Source: Ruegeria sp. HKCCD7303 (lineage in GTDB: Bacteria; Pseudomonadota; Alphaproteobacteria; Rhodobacterales; Rhodobacteraceae). From it: DNA of 64,000 nucleotides. Each line of letters opens with the position of its first letter. Positions within the stretch are counted from its first letter, which is position 1. The notes below the pieces were generated by a model that saw only the letters and a program-made list of their open reading frames with translations, was not told the origin of the DNA and made no database searches. Both the position numbers and the translations under genes were made by a program. The stretch spans positions 558,001-622,000 of the forward strand of contig NZ_WVRE01000002.1 in assembly GCF_013111185.1 (NCBI RefSeq). Reading direction: 5' to 3'. This document shows positions 54,009-63,005 of this stretch, one piece after another.

Positions 54009-55010
54009 CTAGGTTTTGCGTTTGGCACGCGGCTGCGGTCTGGTCGGAATTTCCTTTAAAAGCCCGCCAACCCCCATCGCTGCTATGTGAGCACCCGTAG
54101 TCTCAATTCCACACGCGATCCGAGACAGAACCCAATCGGCACCGTTTAAGGCTGGAGAACGCGCACAGCCTGGTAATCCAATGACCGGGCGATCCCGCAA
54201 GGCGCCCAAAAACAGCAAGTTTCCCGGATCCACCGGCATTCCAAAGCGATCCACCTGCCCGCCAGCCAGACGCACAGCCGACGGCGCCACATCTTCCGGG
54301 TCCGACGTCGCAGACCCTGTCAGGATCATCAAAACATCGCCATCGCTTTGCGAAACCGCTTTGGCCAGAGCATCGACCCTGTGCGGAACGATCTGCACAT
54401 CACTCAGCTCCATATCCAGCAACTCGACCCGGCCCCGAATAGCGGCAATCCCTTTCTCATTCGGTGGCCCGCCCGGAATGTCCGTCACGATCAGTCCGGC
54501 TGTTTGGTGAACCGGACGCGCCAAACGGATTGCGCCCTGTGCCAAAGCGGCGGCGCGTTGGACATCCTCTACGGGCACAGCGTAAGAGATAACCTTGATG
54601 GTCGCCACCATACCTCCTGGTCCCATTTGCTGATGCTGGGGTACCGTGGCCACTGTGATCATCGGATTGACTTGGTTGAACCGTTCGAGCGCGGCGACAT
54701 CCAGAACGGCCACCCCCGGTCCATCGGCCAAAAGGTTGACCCGCCCGGTAAACGCCTCGGTCACGCGCAGGTTGGCTGCGGCAGCATCAGGCGCAAGGGC
54801 CGCCGCCAAAGCCCGTGCGGCCTCGTCCTCATGGCAGTCACCGGGATCAAGCCGTGCGACAATGACTTCGCTTAGCCCAGCTTGCGTCAACTGCACGATA
54901 TCTTCGGGCTGCAATGCCAATCCTTTGCGCAGCTTACGCTCGCCTGCCGTCACCGAATGCGCCAAAATGGCCCCTTCGGCCTGCGCTACGGGAACCGGGC
55001 CAAACCTCAT
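54009..55010 (-). CDS. Molybdopterin-binding (MoeA/MogA-like) protein
   Basis: A 333-residue protein. The C-terminal half has the MoaB/Mog-type molybdopterin-binding domain: LMILTGSATSDPEDVAPSAV and VIGLPGCARSPALNGADW. The first half (LRKGLALQPEDIVQL) resembles a MoeA-like regulatory segment. It may insert or hold molybdenum cofactor for a hydroxylase. It overlaps xdhC by four bases, so the two are translated together. It lacks the MobA-like nucleotidyltransferase domain sometimes fused to it. Confidence 0.87.
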   Translation of the reverse strand: MRFGPVPVAQAEGAILAHSVTAGERKLRKGLALQPEDIVQLTQAGLSEVIVARLDPGDCHEDEAARALAAALAPDAAAANLRVTEAFTGRVNLLADGPGVAVLDVAALERFNQVNPMITVATVPQHQQMGPGGMVATIKVISYAVPVEDVQRAAALAQGAIRLARPVHQTAGLIVTDIPGGPPNEKGIAAIRGRVELLDMELSDVQIVPHRVDALAKAVSQSDGDVLMILTGSATSDPEDVAPSAVRLAGGQVDRFGMPVDPGNLLFLGALRDRPVIGLPGCARSPALNGADWVLSRIACGIETTGAHIAAMGVGGLLKEIPTRPQPRAKRKT

Positions 55011-55975
55011 GCTTTGCCCCGCAAGACCGCTGTCATCTGAGCCAGAATAGCAACGGCGATTTCTGCAGGTCCCGCAGCACCAATATCCAATCCGATCGGG
55101 CCGTGAATTCTGGAAATCTGTTCCTCAGTGAACCCTGCGGCTTTCATGCGATCCACCCGTTTGGCATGGGTGCGCGTCGAGCCCAGAGCGCCGATATAAA
55201 ATACTCCTGCATCAAGTGCCGCTTGCAGCGCCGGGTCGTCCAGCTTGGGATCATGGGTCAGCAAGACAATGGCGGTGCGTGCGTCCAGCCCCAGCTTGGC
55301 CACCGCTTCGTCCGGCCAATCAGTCAAGATTGTCTCCCCTGGAAAGCGCGAGCTGGATGCAAAGGCATCGCGCGGATCGATGATGGCCGGATCATAGCCC
55401 GCAATGCGCGCCATCGGTACAAGTGCCTGTGCGATATGGACGGCACCCACAACGAGCAGCCGCAAAGGCGGGTTGTGAACGGCCACAAAGGTTTCGCCGT
55501 CCTCTTCAAACCCGGACCGGTCCATGCGCAACCGATCAGCGTAGGCGTTGCGACGTAAGGCCCTGTGTCCAGTATTTGTGTTCACCTCATACGCCACGGG
55601 CGCGCGCGCAGCACGGGCTGCGACCAATTCTGCCAGCATGGGCTCGGGCAGGACCTTGCCAATGGGTTCGACCAGAACACGGATCGTTCCGCCGCAGGCC
55701 AGCCCCACAGCAAAGGCGTCCTCATCGCTGACGCCAAATTCCAAAAGCCGGGCTTCGCCCTCGTCCAAGGCTTCAAGCGCTTCAACGATCACCGCACCTT
55801 CTACACAACCGCCGGAAACCGAGCCTTCAATCCGCCCGTCTCCACCGATCACCAGTTGCGATCCCACACGCCGTGGCGCGCTGCCCCAGGTTTCGACAAC
55901 TGTAGCCAAGGCCGCGCCACGCCCGCTGCGGTGCCAGTCCAGAGCCGTTTCCGGGCTGTTGTCGAATCGCTCCAT
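55007..55975 (-). CDS. XdhC/CoxI-family molybdoenzyme maturation protein
   Basis: A 322-residue XdhC-family protein. The N-terminal XdhC_CoxI domain has ALATVVETWGSAPRRVGSQL and EGSVSGGCVEGAV. The C-terminal Rossmann part reads LLVVGAVHIAQALVPMARI, then IDPRDAFA and GALGSTRTHAKRVDRM. XdhC binds the molybdenum cofactor and promotes sulfuration before its insertion into xanthine or CO dehydrogenase-type enzymes. GGAGGG precedes the ATG. No structural hydroxylase genes are in the window. Confidence 0.92.
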   Translation of the reverse strand: MERFDNSPETALDWHRSGRGAALATVVETWGSAPRRVGSQLVIGGDGRIEGSVSGGCVEGAVIVEALEALDEGEARLLEFGVSDEDAFAVGLACGGTIRVLVEPIGKVLPEPMLAELVAARAARAPVAYEVNTNTGHRALRRNAYADRLRMDRSGFEEDGETFVAVHNPPLRLLVVGAVHIAQALVPMARIAGYDPAIIDPRDAFASSSRFPGETILTDWPDEAVAKLGLDARTAIVLLTHDPKLDDPALQAALDAGVFYIGALGSTRTHAKRVDRMKAAGFTEEQISRIHGPIGLDIGAAGPAEIAVAILAQMTAVLRGKA

Positions 55976-56203
55976 CAGACCCTCCAGATGTCGTCCGACT
56001 CCAACATAGGCAGGATTGGCGCGATGAAAAGCGCCGCCGTCTTGCCAAATGGTCTATACCGGTTGTTTCCCGAACCCGGATAAACCTCGGCCTCATTCAA
56101 TAAATCATAGGATTGATTGTTTGGAGGCCGCGTTTTAGCCTGCCCACGCAACTGGTATTTTGCCAGACCGTGTATCCAAAATTTATATATCGGAGACAAG
56201 CAG

Positions 56204-56704
56204 TTGAAACGTTTTTTAACACTGGGCGCAGCGGTTGGTCTTTTGACCGCGACCGCAGCATGGGCTGATACGTTCGAACGCTATGGTGAAGTCGAAGGCT
56301 GGAAGGTCTTTATCGACAATGAAAAGAAATCCTGCCTGATCGAGGCTGTGGACGATGCGGAAAACGTCGTTCAGATGGGTCTGACCGAAGACCGCGGCGT
56401 TGGCTATGTCGGTGTGTTCACCAAAGCCGACACCGATATCAAACGGGGCGAAACGCAAGAAGTCGCTATCCTGATTGGCGACAATATCTATCTGGGTGAA
56501 GCCACCGGAATGAAGGGTAATATCACCAAGGGCTATTCGGGCGGTTACGTTCTGTCTGACAACCCCCAATTCGCTGATGATCTGGCCAAGAAAAAAGTCA
56601 TGATCGTGTTCCCCGAAACCGCGTATGCGTTCACGGTCGACTTGACTGGCACATACAAAGCCATGGAAATGGCGCGCAAGTGCAACGCAGAACAGCTGTC
56701 GTAA
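56204..56704 (+). CDS. Exported protein of unknown function with TTG start
   Basis: A 166-residue protein with a signal peptide (KRFLTLGAAVGLLTATAAWA). The mature part reads FERYGEVEGWKVFIDNEKKSCLIEAVDD, then GVGYVGVFTKADTDIKRGE, and ends MEMARKCN. Two cysteines, in KKSCL and RKCN, may form a disulfide. The layout is loosely like IalB-type secreted proteins, a weak resemblance. TTG at 56204 is chosen because GGAG lies 8 bases before it. It is inserted between the coxE- and xdhC-like genes on the opposite strand. Confidence 0.75.
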   Translation: MKRFLTLGAAVGLLTATAAWADTFERYGEVEGWKVFIDNEKKSCLIEAVDDAENVVQMGLTEDRGVGYVGVFTKADTDIKRGETQEVAILIGDNIYLGEATGMKGNITKGYSGGYVLSDNPQFADDLAKKKVMIVFPETAYAFTVDLTGTYKAMEMARKCNAEQLS

Positions 56705-56708
56705 GTGC

Positions 56709-57968
56709 CTAACCGGAAAGCGCGGCCATCAGCCGGGCTTTCTGACCCTGGTCGTCGAGTTCTGAGATCACGTCGGCCAGGTCTTCGAGCGAGGCGATCG
56801 AATGTCCTGCCCGGAAACTGTCCACGTGTGGCAGCATTGCCGCAACGCCCTGTGCTTTCGGGGCGAACCCATCCCAACGTAACAACGGATTGAGCCAGAT
56901 CAAGCGTCTTGCGGACAGATGCAAGCGTTCAATCTCTTTCTGCAAAATCTCCGGGTCGCCCCGTTCCAAACCGTCCGTGATCAGCAGAACCACCGCCCCT
57001 TGCCCCATGACACGACGGGACCAGTCGCGGTTGAATTGGTGCAAACAGTCGCCGATGCGTGTGCCTCCTTCCCAATCCTGCGCCTCGGACCCAGCGGCGG
57101 CAAGCGCTGCGTCCACATCTCTTTGATGAAGATGGCGCGTTATATTGGTCAGACGGGTGCCAAATGTGAAGGCGTGAACCTTGGCCCACCCCGCCCCCTT
57201 GGCGTTGGACACCGTGTGTAGGAAATGAAGGATGATCCGGCTGTATTGGCTCATGGATCCAGAAATATCACAAAGCGCGACAAGGTTAGGCCAGCGCGGC
57301 TTGGGCTGAAGCCTGGCTATAGTGCGCAGCTCGCCGCCTTGTCGCATTGCCGCGCGCAACGTTCGGGCACGGTCGATACGGTGGCCAAGATGGCTGGCCT
57401 GCCCACGGCGCGACTCGATGGGTTTAACCGGCAGGGTCATCCGTGCCAAAACGCGTTTGGCTTGCGCGATTTCGGCCGTGCTCATCTGCTCAAAATCGAG
57501 ATTGCGCAAACGTTCTTCGGATGATGCTGTCTGAGTAGCGTCAATCTCGATTTCGGTTTCGCCCTCATCTTGTATGACGGGTTCCGGCAGATCCTGTTCG
57601 ACGCCATCCAGCAACGCCTCGGCTGCGCGTTTTTCACCGGCATCGGCCTTGCGCTCTTCCTGAACGCCGCGAATGGCGGGCAGCATCATGGCCATCATGT
57701 GTTCCATGTATCGCGGATCGCGCCAGTACATTCGAAAGATTTGCGCAAACACCGTGCGGTGTTCCGGGCGGTTCACGAAACAGGCGTGCAGCGTCCAGTA
57801 AAAGTCCCGTTTCTCGGTAAACCCTGCCGCCTGCACAGCGTTGATAGCATCAATCACGCGCCCCGGACCGATTGGCAAACCCGCCTTTCTGAGAGCACGG
57901 GCGAAGTGCGTGATATTCTGGGCCAGCTTCGGGTTGTCCGGTATTTCCAGCGGGAGTTGTTCTGCCAT
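56709..57968 (-). CDS. CoxE-like VWA-domain protein
   Basis: A 419-residue protein with a C-terminal von Willebrand A domain: MIDAS motif DISGSMS, then HAFTFGTRLTNITRHL, and GGTRIGDCL. The N-terminal half contains a charged linker (GETEIEIDATQTASSEERL). CoxE pairs with a MoxR AAA+ ATPase (CoxD) in maturation of CO dehydrogenase and related molybdenum enzymes. The matching AAA+ gene lies upstream. The ATG at 57968 is used because an earlier in-frame start would add 9 residues read from a palindromic repeat. Confidence 0.9.
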   Translation of the reverse strand: MAEQLPLEIPDNPKLAQNITHFARALRKAGLPIGPGRVIDAINAVQAAGFTEKRDFYWTLHACFVNRPEHRTVFAQIFRMYWRDPRYMEHMMAMMLPAIRGVQEERKADAGEKRAAEALLDGVEQDLPEPVIQDEGETEIEIDATQTASSEERLRNLDFEQMSTAEIAQAKRVLARMTLPVKPIESRRGQASHLGHRIDRARTLRAAMRQGGELRTIARLQPKPRWPNLVALCDISGSMSQYSRIILHFLHTVSNAKGAGWAKVHAFTFGTRLTNITRHLHQRDVDAALAAAGSEAQDWEGGTRIGDCLHQFNRDWSRRVMGQGAVVLLITDGLERGDPEILQKEIERLHLSARRLIWLNPLLRWDGFAPKAQGVAAMLPHVDSFRAGHSIASLEDLADVISELDDQGQKARLMAALSG

Positions 57969-57976
57969 CAGCACCC

Positions 57977-58024
57977 ATGGGGGCTCTGCCCCCATACCCC
58001 CGGAGTATTTGGGAAAAGGTGAAG
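57977..58024. repeat. Rhodobacteraceae-type palindromic intergenic repeat
   Basis: ATGGGGGC-TCT-GCCCCCAT (57977-57995, perfect 8-bp arms) followed by ACCCCCGGAGTATTTGGG (57996-58013) and AAAAGGTGAAG. I know similar GGGGGCTCTGCCCCC plus CCCCCGGAGTATTT elements from several Rhodobacteraceae genomes. It fills the gap between the coxE- and moxR-like genes. Confidence 0.55.
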
Positions 58025-58026
58025 CA

Positions 58027-58935
58027 TCAGGCCGGTTCGAGGGTGGCCTTAGCCTCGTCCAGAATGCGCTTCGCCTCGGACCCCTGTAGTTTCTGGATGT
58101 CGTCCTGGTATTTCAGGATTGCTCCCAGCGTGTCGCCGATCACCTCAGGGCTCAGGTTCATCACATCCAGCGCCAACAGGCATTTGGCCCAGTCGATTGT
58201 CTCGGCCACGCCGGGCTTCTTGAACAAATCTTCGGTGCGCAAACGCTGAACAAAGGCCACAACTTCCCGGCTGAGGGCATCCGCGGCTTCGGGTGCGCGG
58301 GCGTGCAGGATTTCGATCTCGCGCTCGAAATCGGGATAGTCGACCCAATGATAAAGGCAGCGGCGTTTGAGGGCGTCATGCACCTCGCGCGTGCGGTTTG
58401 ACGTGACTATCACAACGGGCGGCTCTGGTGCTTTAACGGTGCCCAACTCTGGGATCGTGACCTGAAAATCACTGAGAGCCTCTAACAGGAAGGCTTCGAA
58501 AGGTTCATCGGTCCTGTCCAGCTCGTCAATCAGCAGGACCGGCGCGCCATGTTCGTCTGGCCGCATGGCTTGTAACAACGGGCGTTCGATCAGGTATTCG
58601 TCTGAGAACAGTTCGGACTGCAATGCACCCCGATCCGCCCCGCCCGACGCCTCAGCCGTGCGGATCGCAACCATCTGCGCGGGAAAGTTCCATTCATAGA
58701 CGGCAGAAGAGGCGTCCAGACCTTCGTAGCATTGCAAGCGGATCAGGCGACGGTTCAAACCCGAGGCCAAGGCTTTGGCGATTTCGGTTTTCCCAACGCC
58801 CGCTTCACCTTCCAGAAACAAAGGTCGGCCCAGTTTCAGCGACAGGAAAACAACCGTCGCAAGGGCGCGTCCGCATACATAGCCCTGGGCTCCCAACATC
58901 TGCTGCACGGCGTCAATTGAATTTGGTTGCGTCAT
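58027..58935 (-). CDS. MoxR-family AAA+ ATPase (CoxD-like)
   Basis: A 302-residue AAA+ ATPase with Walker A GEAGVGKTE (about 42-50), Walker B VLLIDELDRTDEPFEAFLLE, sensor VIVTSNRTREVHDALKRR and the lid domain after residue 205. CoxD-type ATPases remodel molybdenum hydroxylases with a VWA partner. That partner follows 58 bases downstream. AAGGAGAGAGG precedes the ATG. Other MoxR roles cannot be excluded, but VWA plus XdhC neighbours favour molybdoenzyme maturation. Confidence 0.92.
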   Translation of the reverse strand: MTQPNSIDAVQQMLGAQGYVCGRALATVVFLSLKLGRPLFLEGEAGVGKTEIAKALASGLNRRLIRLQCYEGLDASSAVYEWNFPAQMVAIRTAEASGGADRGALQSELFSDEYLIERPLLQAMRPDEHGAPVLLIDELDRTDEPFEAFLLEALSDFQVTIPELGTVKAPEPPVVIVTSNRTREVHDALKRRCLYHWVDYPDFEREIEILHARAPEAADALSREVVAFVQRLRTEDLFKKPGVAETIDWAKCLLALDVMNLSPEVIGDTLGAILKYQDDIQKLQGSEAKRILDEAKATLEPA

Positions 58936-59096
58936 GGAACCCTCTCTCCTTAGCGTTCAAACAGTTCACGCACAGACCTGTGCGTCAAGACCTCACGCCA
59001 AGACACAGCTACGACGTTCGGGTTGGTTGACAAGTTTTTTTGCCAATGAGCGCGGTCGCGGTTGGTCTTTTTCAACAGCTATGCTAGCGGAAAGCC

Positions 59097-60134
59097 ATGA
59101 CCGATACCCTCACGATCCGCCGCCCCGACGACTGGCATTTGCACTTGCGCGATGGCGCCATGCTGCAGGCCGTTCTGCCCGAAACCGCGCGCCATTTTGG
59201 CCGTGCGATCATCATGCCCAATCTGGTGCCCCCGGTTGTCACCGGCGCGCACGCCGCGGCTTATCGCGACCGCATCATGGCCGCGCTGCCCGACGGAATG
59301 TCGTTTGAGCCGTTGATGACCCTCTATCTGACCGAGGATACGGACCCGGACGATCTGGCTGCTGCTCATGCAAGCGGATTGGTCAAAGCGGTCAAGCTGT
59401 ACCCTGCCGGGGCCACAACCAATTCGCATTCGGGTGTGCGGAACTTCGACAATGTCCGCCCCGTGCTTGAGCGTATGGCTGAGATTGGCTTGCCGCTCTG
59501 CGTGCATGGTGAAGTGACGGATTCTGAGATCGACATCTTCGACCGAGAGGCTGTGTTCATCGATCGCGTTCTGGACCCAATCCGAAAGGCGACTCCGGGC
59601 CTTCGCGTGGTGATGGAGCATATCACGACCCGCGACGGCGTTCAGTATGTTAAAGCCAATGAGGCAGACCTGGGCGCGACAATCACGGCGCATCACCTGA
59701 TCATCAATCGAAACCATATTCTCGTCGGTGGAATCAAACCGCATTACTATTGCCTGCCCGTCGCCAAACGCGAAGAGCACCGCCAAGAGTTGCTGAAAGC
59801 CGCGACTTCGGGCGATCCGCGTTATTTCCTTGGCACCGACAGCGCGCCGCATACGGATGACAACAAGGAAATGGCATGTGGTTGCGCGGGTTGCTTCACG
59901 GCAACCAACACCATGTCACTGGTGGCTGAGATGTTCGACCGCGAAGGTGCATTGGACAAACTGGAAGGCTTTGTTTCGCTGAATGGACCCGCGTTCTATC
60001 GACTGCCCGTGAACGAAGGCACCATTACGCTGACCAAGGGCGAACCAGTCGAATACCCCGACAAGATCGACACCGGAGACGGGCCCGTTACCGTTTTTGA
60101 CCCCGGCTTTCCATTGCACTGGCGCGTGGTTTAA
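59097..60134 (+). CDS. pyrC: Dihydroorotase (class II)
   Basis: A 345-residue zinc amidohydrolase that closes carbamoyl-aspartate to dihydroorotate in pyrimidine synthesis. Zinc ligands are in [17 protein letters not shown] (His), [11 protein letters not shown] and GTDSAPH (Asp). [16 protein letters not shown] contains the carboxylated Lys. Length is that of E. coli PyrC. It overlaps the next gene on the other strand by four bases. Confidence 0.97.
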   Translation: MTDTLTIRRPDDWHLHLRDGAMLQAVLPETARHFGRAIIMPNLVPPVVTGAHAAAYRDRIMAALPDGMSFEPLMTLYLTEDTDPDDLAAAHASGLVKAVKLYPAGATTNSHSGVRNFDNVRPVLERMAEIGLPLCVHGEVTDSEIDIFDREAVFIDRVLDPIRKATPGLRVVMEHITTRDGVQYVKANEADLGATITAHHLIINRNHILVGGIKPHYYCLPVAKREEHRQELLKAATSGDPRYFLGTDSAPHTDDNKEMACGCAGCFTATNTMSLVAEMFDREGALDKLEGFVSLNGPAFYRLPVNEGTITLTKGEPVEYPDKIDTGDGPVTVFDPGFPLHWRVV

Positions 60135-61423
60135 CCTGTCAGTCTGGCGGCCAGATCGCGGGCTCGACCTCCGGTGCGCAGCATCGACCAGATCGCGTCC
60201 GCCTTATCCGCTCCGATCAGTTTGGCCGCTTTGGCGCGCACGCGATCCTCGCGGTCAGACAACGACATTGGGGTCAGCAGATCATGGGTTGCTTCACGGC
60301 GGATACCATCGCGGCGCAACAAAGCCAGATTGGCTTGCGTTTCTGACAAGCTTTCATCCGCTTCAACCGTGATGCGGTCACGCAATGACTTAATCCGCGG
60401 GTCGGCGCAAACCTTGTCCGTATAGCTGCCCGGTAAAGCCGTATCATACCCCAGTGCCTGCATCGCGATGACTGTACGGTATGAAAACTTGGCACCTAAC
60501 CCGGTTTCAGGTGTCAGCTGATTGCACACACTCATCCAGCGCGGATGGGTTTTGATCTTGATCTCGGCCACTTCAGGCTCGGCGATGTCCAGTTCACGCG
60601 CCGCTTCCAGCGCGGCGTGCAAGCCATGACAACAGGCATGGAATTTGTGACTTACGCTTTCGAACAACCATTCATCACCCAAACCATCCAGCGCGCTTAA
60701 ATCCGACGCGCCCTGATGGGTTGCGCCGAATCCAAACGGGCCTTCCAGTGCATCAGCATTGGCCTCAAACCCGTGATGCACCAACAAGGCAGTTTCTGTC
60801 CCGGCAGACGCCGCAAGACCTGCGTTATAAGGCTTTCCCATCGTCCCGAACTGAGCCTTCAGCCCGGCCGCCCGGGTCGCCGTCAGCCCCAGAACGGATC
60901 GCATCTGATTTATATCGAAGCCCAACAATCGCCCTGCGGCGACGGCGGCCCCAAATGCACCGGACGTGGCTGTCTGATGAAATCCGACCTGATAGTGGCC
61001 CCGACCCAACCACAGGCCAACACGAATTGAGGTTTCCATCCCAATCAAAGCGGCTTCGAGCAAATCGACCAGTATACGATCATCCCACTCGGCCACAGCA
61101 AGCGCTGCCGGCAAGATGGCCACAGACGGATGCCCGATATGAGCAAAATGCGTGTCGTCATAATCCAGCGCATGAGACACGGTGCCATTCACAAGCGCTG
61201 CGCCGCGCATTGGCGCTGCGTCGCCGCCAAAAAGATGGGCCTGTGCCTTGCCACCCTCGTCCAAAACCATCTTGCGAATGATGGATGAGACAGGTTCGTT
61301 CGCACCCGCTCGTCCTACGGCCACCCAATCCAGAACAGACAGTGATGTGACAATCCGCGCCTGCGAAGTCGTTGAAATCGGGCCAGCCGCAAAAGCGGCC
61401 AATGATGCTGTGAAATCCTTCAT
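60131..61423 (-). CDS. MmgE/PrpD family protein
   Basis: A 430-residue protein of the 2-methylcitrate dehydratase superfamily: N-terminal helical domain with [25 protein letters not shown] (the DxxH core), GYHQ-like [41 protein letters not shown] and [19 protein letters not shown]. PrpD dehydrates 2-methylcitrate, but this branch contains many enzymes of unknown substrate, and no prpB or prpC is adjacent. Convergent with pyrC, overlapping four bases. Confidence 0.92.
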   Translation of the reverse strand: MKDFTASLAAFAAGPISTTSQARIVTSLSVLDWVAVGRAGANEPVSSIIRKMVLDEGGKAQAHLFGGDAAPMRGAALVNGTVSHALDYDDTHFAHIGHPSVAILPAALAVAEWDDRILVDLLEAALIGMETSIRVGLWLGRGHYQVGFHQTATSGAFGAAVAAGRLLGFDINQMRSVLGLTATRAAGLKAQFGTMGKPYNAGLAASAGTETALLVHHGFEANADALEGPFGFGATHQGASDLSALDGLGDEWLFESVSHKFHACCHGLHAALEAARELDIAEPEVAEIKIKTHPRWMSVCNQLTPETGLGAKFSYRTVIAMQALGYDTALPGSYTDKVCADPRIKSLRDRITVEADESLSETQANLALLRRDGIRREATHDLLTPMSLSDREDRVRAKAAKLIGADKADAIWSMLRTGGRARDLAARLTG

Positions 61424-61460
61424 GAGCGCAGTCTAGCGTGCGCCCTTGCCGCGTAAAGAC

Positions 61461-61907
61461 CTAGCCGTAGAGTTCCTGGGCCCGCGCCTCGAACGCGCGC
61501 ACGATCCGTTGCATGGCTTCGTTGAACACAACGCCAATGATCCCCTGCAGAATCGCATTCTTGAACTCGAAATCCACATGGAACGAGACGTTGCAGCCCC
61601 CATCCGGTGCGTCCTCGAACTGCCAGTCGGACTTCATGTATTTGAAGGGGCCATCCAGATATTCGGTATCGATTTTCTTCTGGTCTGCAAACAGTGTCAC
61701 CCTGCTCCCAAATCGTTCGCGGAACACTTTGAACGAGATCACCAGGTCGGCCTCCATTACTTCGGCCTCGCCCACAGCATATGTCTTGCGGATACGAGCT
61801 GCAGCGCACCACGGCAGAAACCGCGGATACTTGGCCACGTTAGCCACCAGATCATACATCTGCTGGGCGGTATATGGCAGGTGACGAGTTTCTGAATGGA
61901 TAGGCAT
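61461..61907 (-). CDS. COQ10/RatA-like START-domain protein
   Basis: A 148-residue protein of the SRPBCC fold. It begins [33 protein letters not shown], the hallmark of COQ10/YfjG (split: [14 protein letters not shown], then KYPRFLPWC), and ends [24 protein letters not shown]10 binds ubiquinone and assists respiration, and E. coli RatA is a close relative described as a ribosome-associated toxin. Which role applies here is open. The ATG at 61907 gives the standard start. Confidence 0.92.
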   Translation of the reverse strand: MPIHSETRHLPYTAQQMYDLVANVAKYPRFLPWCAAARIRKTYAVGEAEVMEADLVISFKVFRERFGSRVTLFADQKKIDTEYLDGPFKYMKSDWQFEDAPDGGCNVSFHVDFEFKNAILQGIIGVVFNEAMQRIVRAFEARAQELYG

Positions 61908-61979
61908 GGCGTCCGGTATTTGCAGGTGACAATGGCGCGTCATGTCGTATGTTGCGCGCCAAAGATCAAGGGGGCTGCG

Positions 61980-62519
61980 ATGACTGACCGCGCATATGTG
62001 ATAGATGAGATGATCTCGGCCAAGGCCATCGCTGCCAGAATTGAAGAACTCTGTCGCGAGATCACAGCAGAATTCGGCAACACCGACAAGCTGGTTGTCG
62101 TGGGCTTGTTGCGCGGCAGTTTTGTCTTCATCGCCGATCTAGTACGTGAATTGGATTTGCCGATTGAGGTAGATTTCCTTGAGGCATCCTCGTACGGAGA
62201 CGCTATGGAAAGCAGCCGAGAAGTTCGAATTCTCAAAGATTTGCGCGGCGCTATTGAAGGACGCGATGTGTTGGTTGTGGAGGATATTGTTGACACCGGT
62301 CACACGCTGAATCACGTCATAAAACTGCTTCAAAGCCGCAAGCCTGCGCGCTTGAAGTCAATCGCCCTGCTCGACAAGCCCAGTCGTCGTGAAGTGGATT
62401 TCCGGTCAGACTGGATCGGATTCGAGATTCCAGACGAATTTGTAGTCGGTTACGGCATCGACTACGCGCAGCGGAACAGAAACCTGCCCTTTATCGGCAA
62501 GGTACGGTTTACGGGTTAA
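61980..62519 (+). CDS. hpt: Hypoxanthine phosphoribosyltransferase
   Basis: A 179-residue type I PRTase that makes IMP or GMP from hypoxanthine or guanine and PRPP. The PRPP loop is [13 protein letters not shown], with [17 protein letters not shown] upstream and the C-terminal Mg/purine site [13 protein letters not shown] ([13 protein letters not shown]). CAAGGGGG precedes the ATG at 61980. It complements the nucleoside hydrolase in base salvage. Confidence 0.95.
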   Translation: MTDRAYVIDEMISAKAIAARIEELCREITAEFGNTDKLVVVGLLRGSFVFIADLVRELDLPIEVDFLEASSYGDAMESSREVRILKDLRGAIEGRDVLVVEDIVDTGHTLNHVIKLLQSRKPARLKSIALLDKPSRREVDFRSDWIGFEIPDEFVVGYGIDYAQRNRNLPFIGKVRFTG

Positions 62520-62642
62520 TAGGTTGTCCATCACTCACCGCTTGCTGGGCGGATTCCGAACAAGCCATTCCATTATCAGAATATAAATAGACATAAGCTC
62601 GTCTTTTCCTCTAGTGTTCCTTAAAACAATGGAGGTCTGTTG

Positions 62643-62999
62643 ATGAAGCGTATTGTCGCGACAGTTGGTGTTGTTATGGCGATCGTGGCCCTAGCCAGTG
62701 CAGGGGCTGCAAAGGACAACAAAGGCAAAGGGCAAGGGGCCAACAAAAACAAGGTGGAAAAAGCCATCAAGTCAAACGGCAAGGCGGTGCCACCCGGCCA
62801 AATCAAAAGATATACGCGCGGCCAAAAGTTGCCGGATGACTTGCGATTTGACTACATTGACGATCTCGACAATTGGAAGCTCAAGCCACTGGGCCCGGGT
62901 CAAAGATATATTCGGGTGGACGACGAGATTTTGTCGATATCAGATGACACGAAGACAGTCATAGAAGCGATTGGAATCGTTGGTGATCTCGCCAACTGA
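62643..62999 (+). CDS. Small exported RcnB-like protein (paralog B)
   Basis: A 118-residue protein with a signal peptide (MKRIVATVGVVMAIVALASA), a Lys/Asn-rich linker (KDNKGKGQGANKNKVEK), the PPGQIKRYTRGQ motif and a C-terminal IRVDDEILSISDDTKTVIEAIG. It has the same layout as the protein at 20559: signal, basic linker, PPGQ box, short beta domain, hydrophobic helix with IGxVxD. GGAGG is 7 bases before the ATG. Periplasmic, of the RcnB-type or a related family. Function unknown. Confidence 0.78.
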   Translation: MKRIVATVGVVMAIVALASAGAAKDNKGKGQGANKNKVEKAIKSNGKAVPPGQIKRYTRGQKLPDDLRFDYIDDLDNWKLKPLGPGQRYIRVDDEILSISDDTKTVIEAIGIVGDLAN

Positions 63000-63005
63000 G
63001 TGAAT

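Noticed and set aside
61461..61907. COQ10/RatA-like gene as a toxin of a toxin-antitoxin pair
   Set aside because: No antitoxin-like partner is adjacent, and a ubiquinone-binding role is equally or more likely in alphaproteobacteria.
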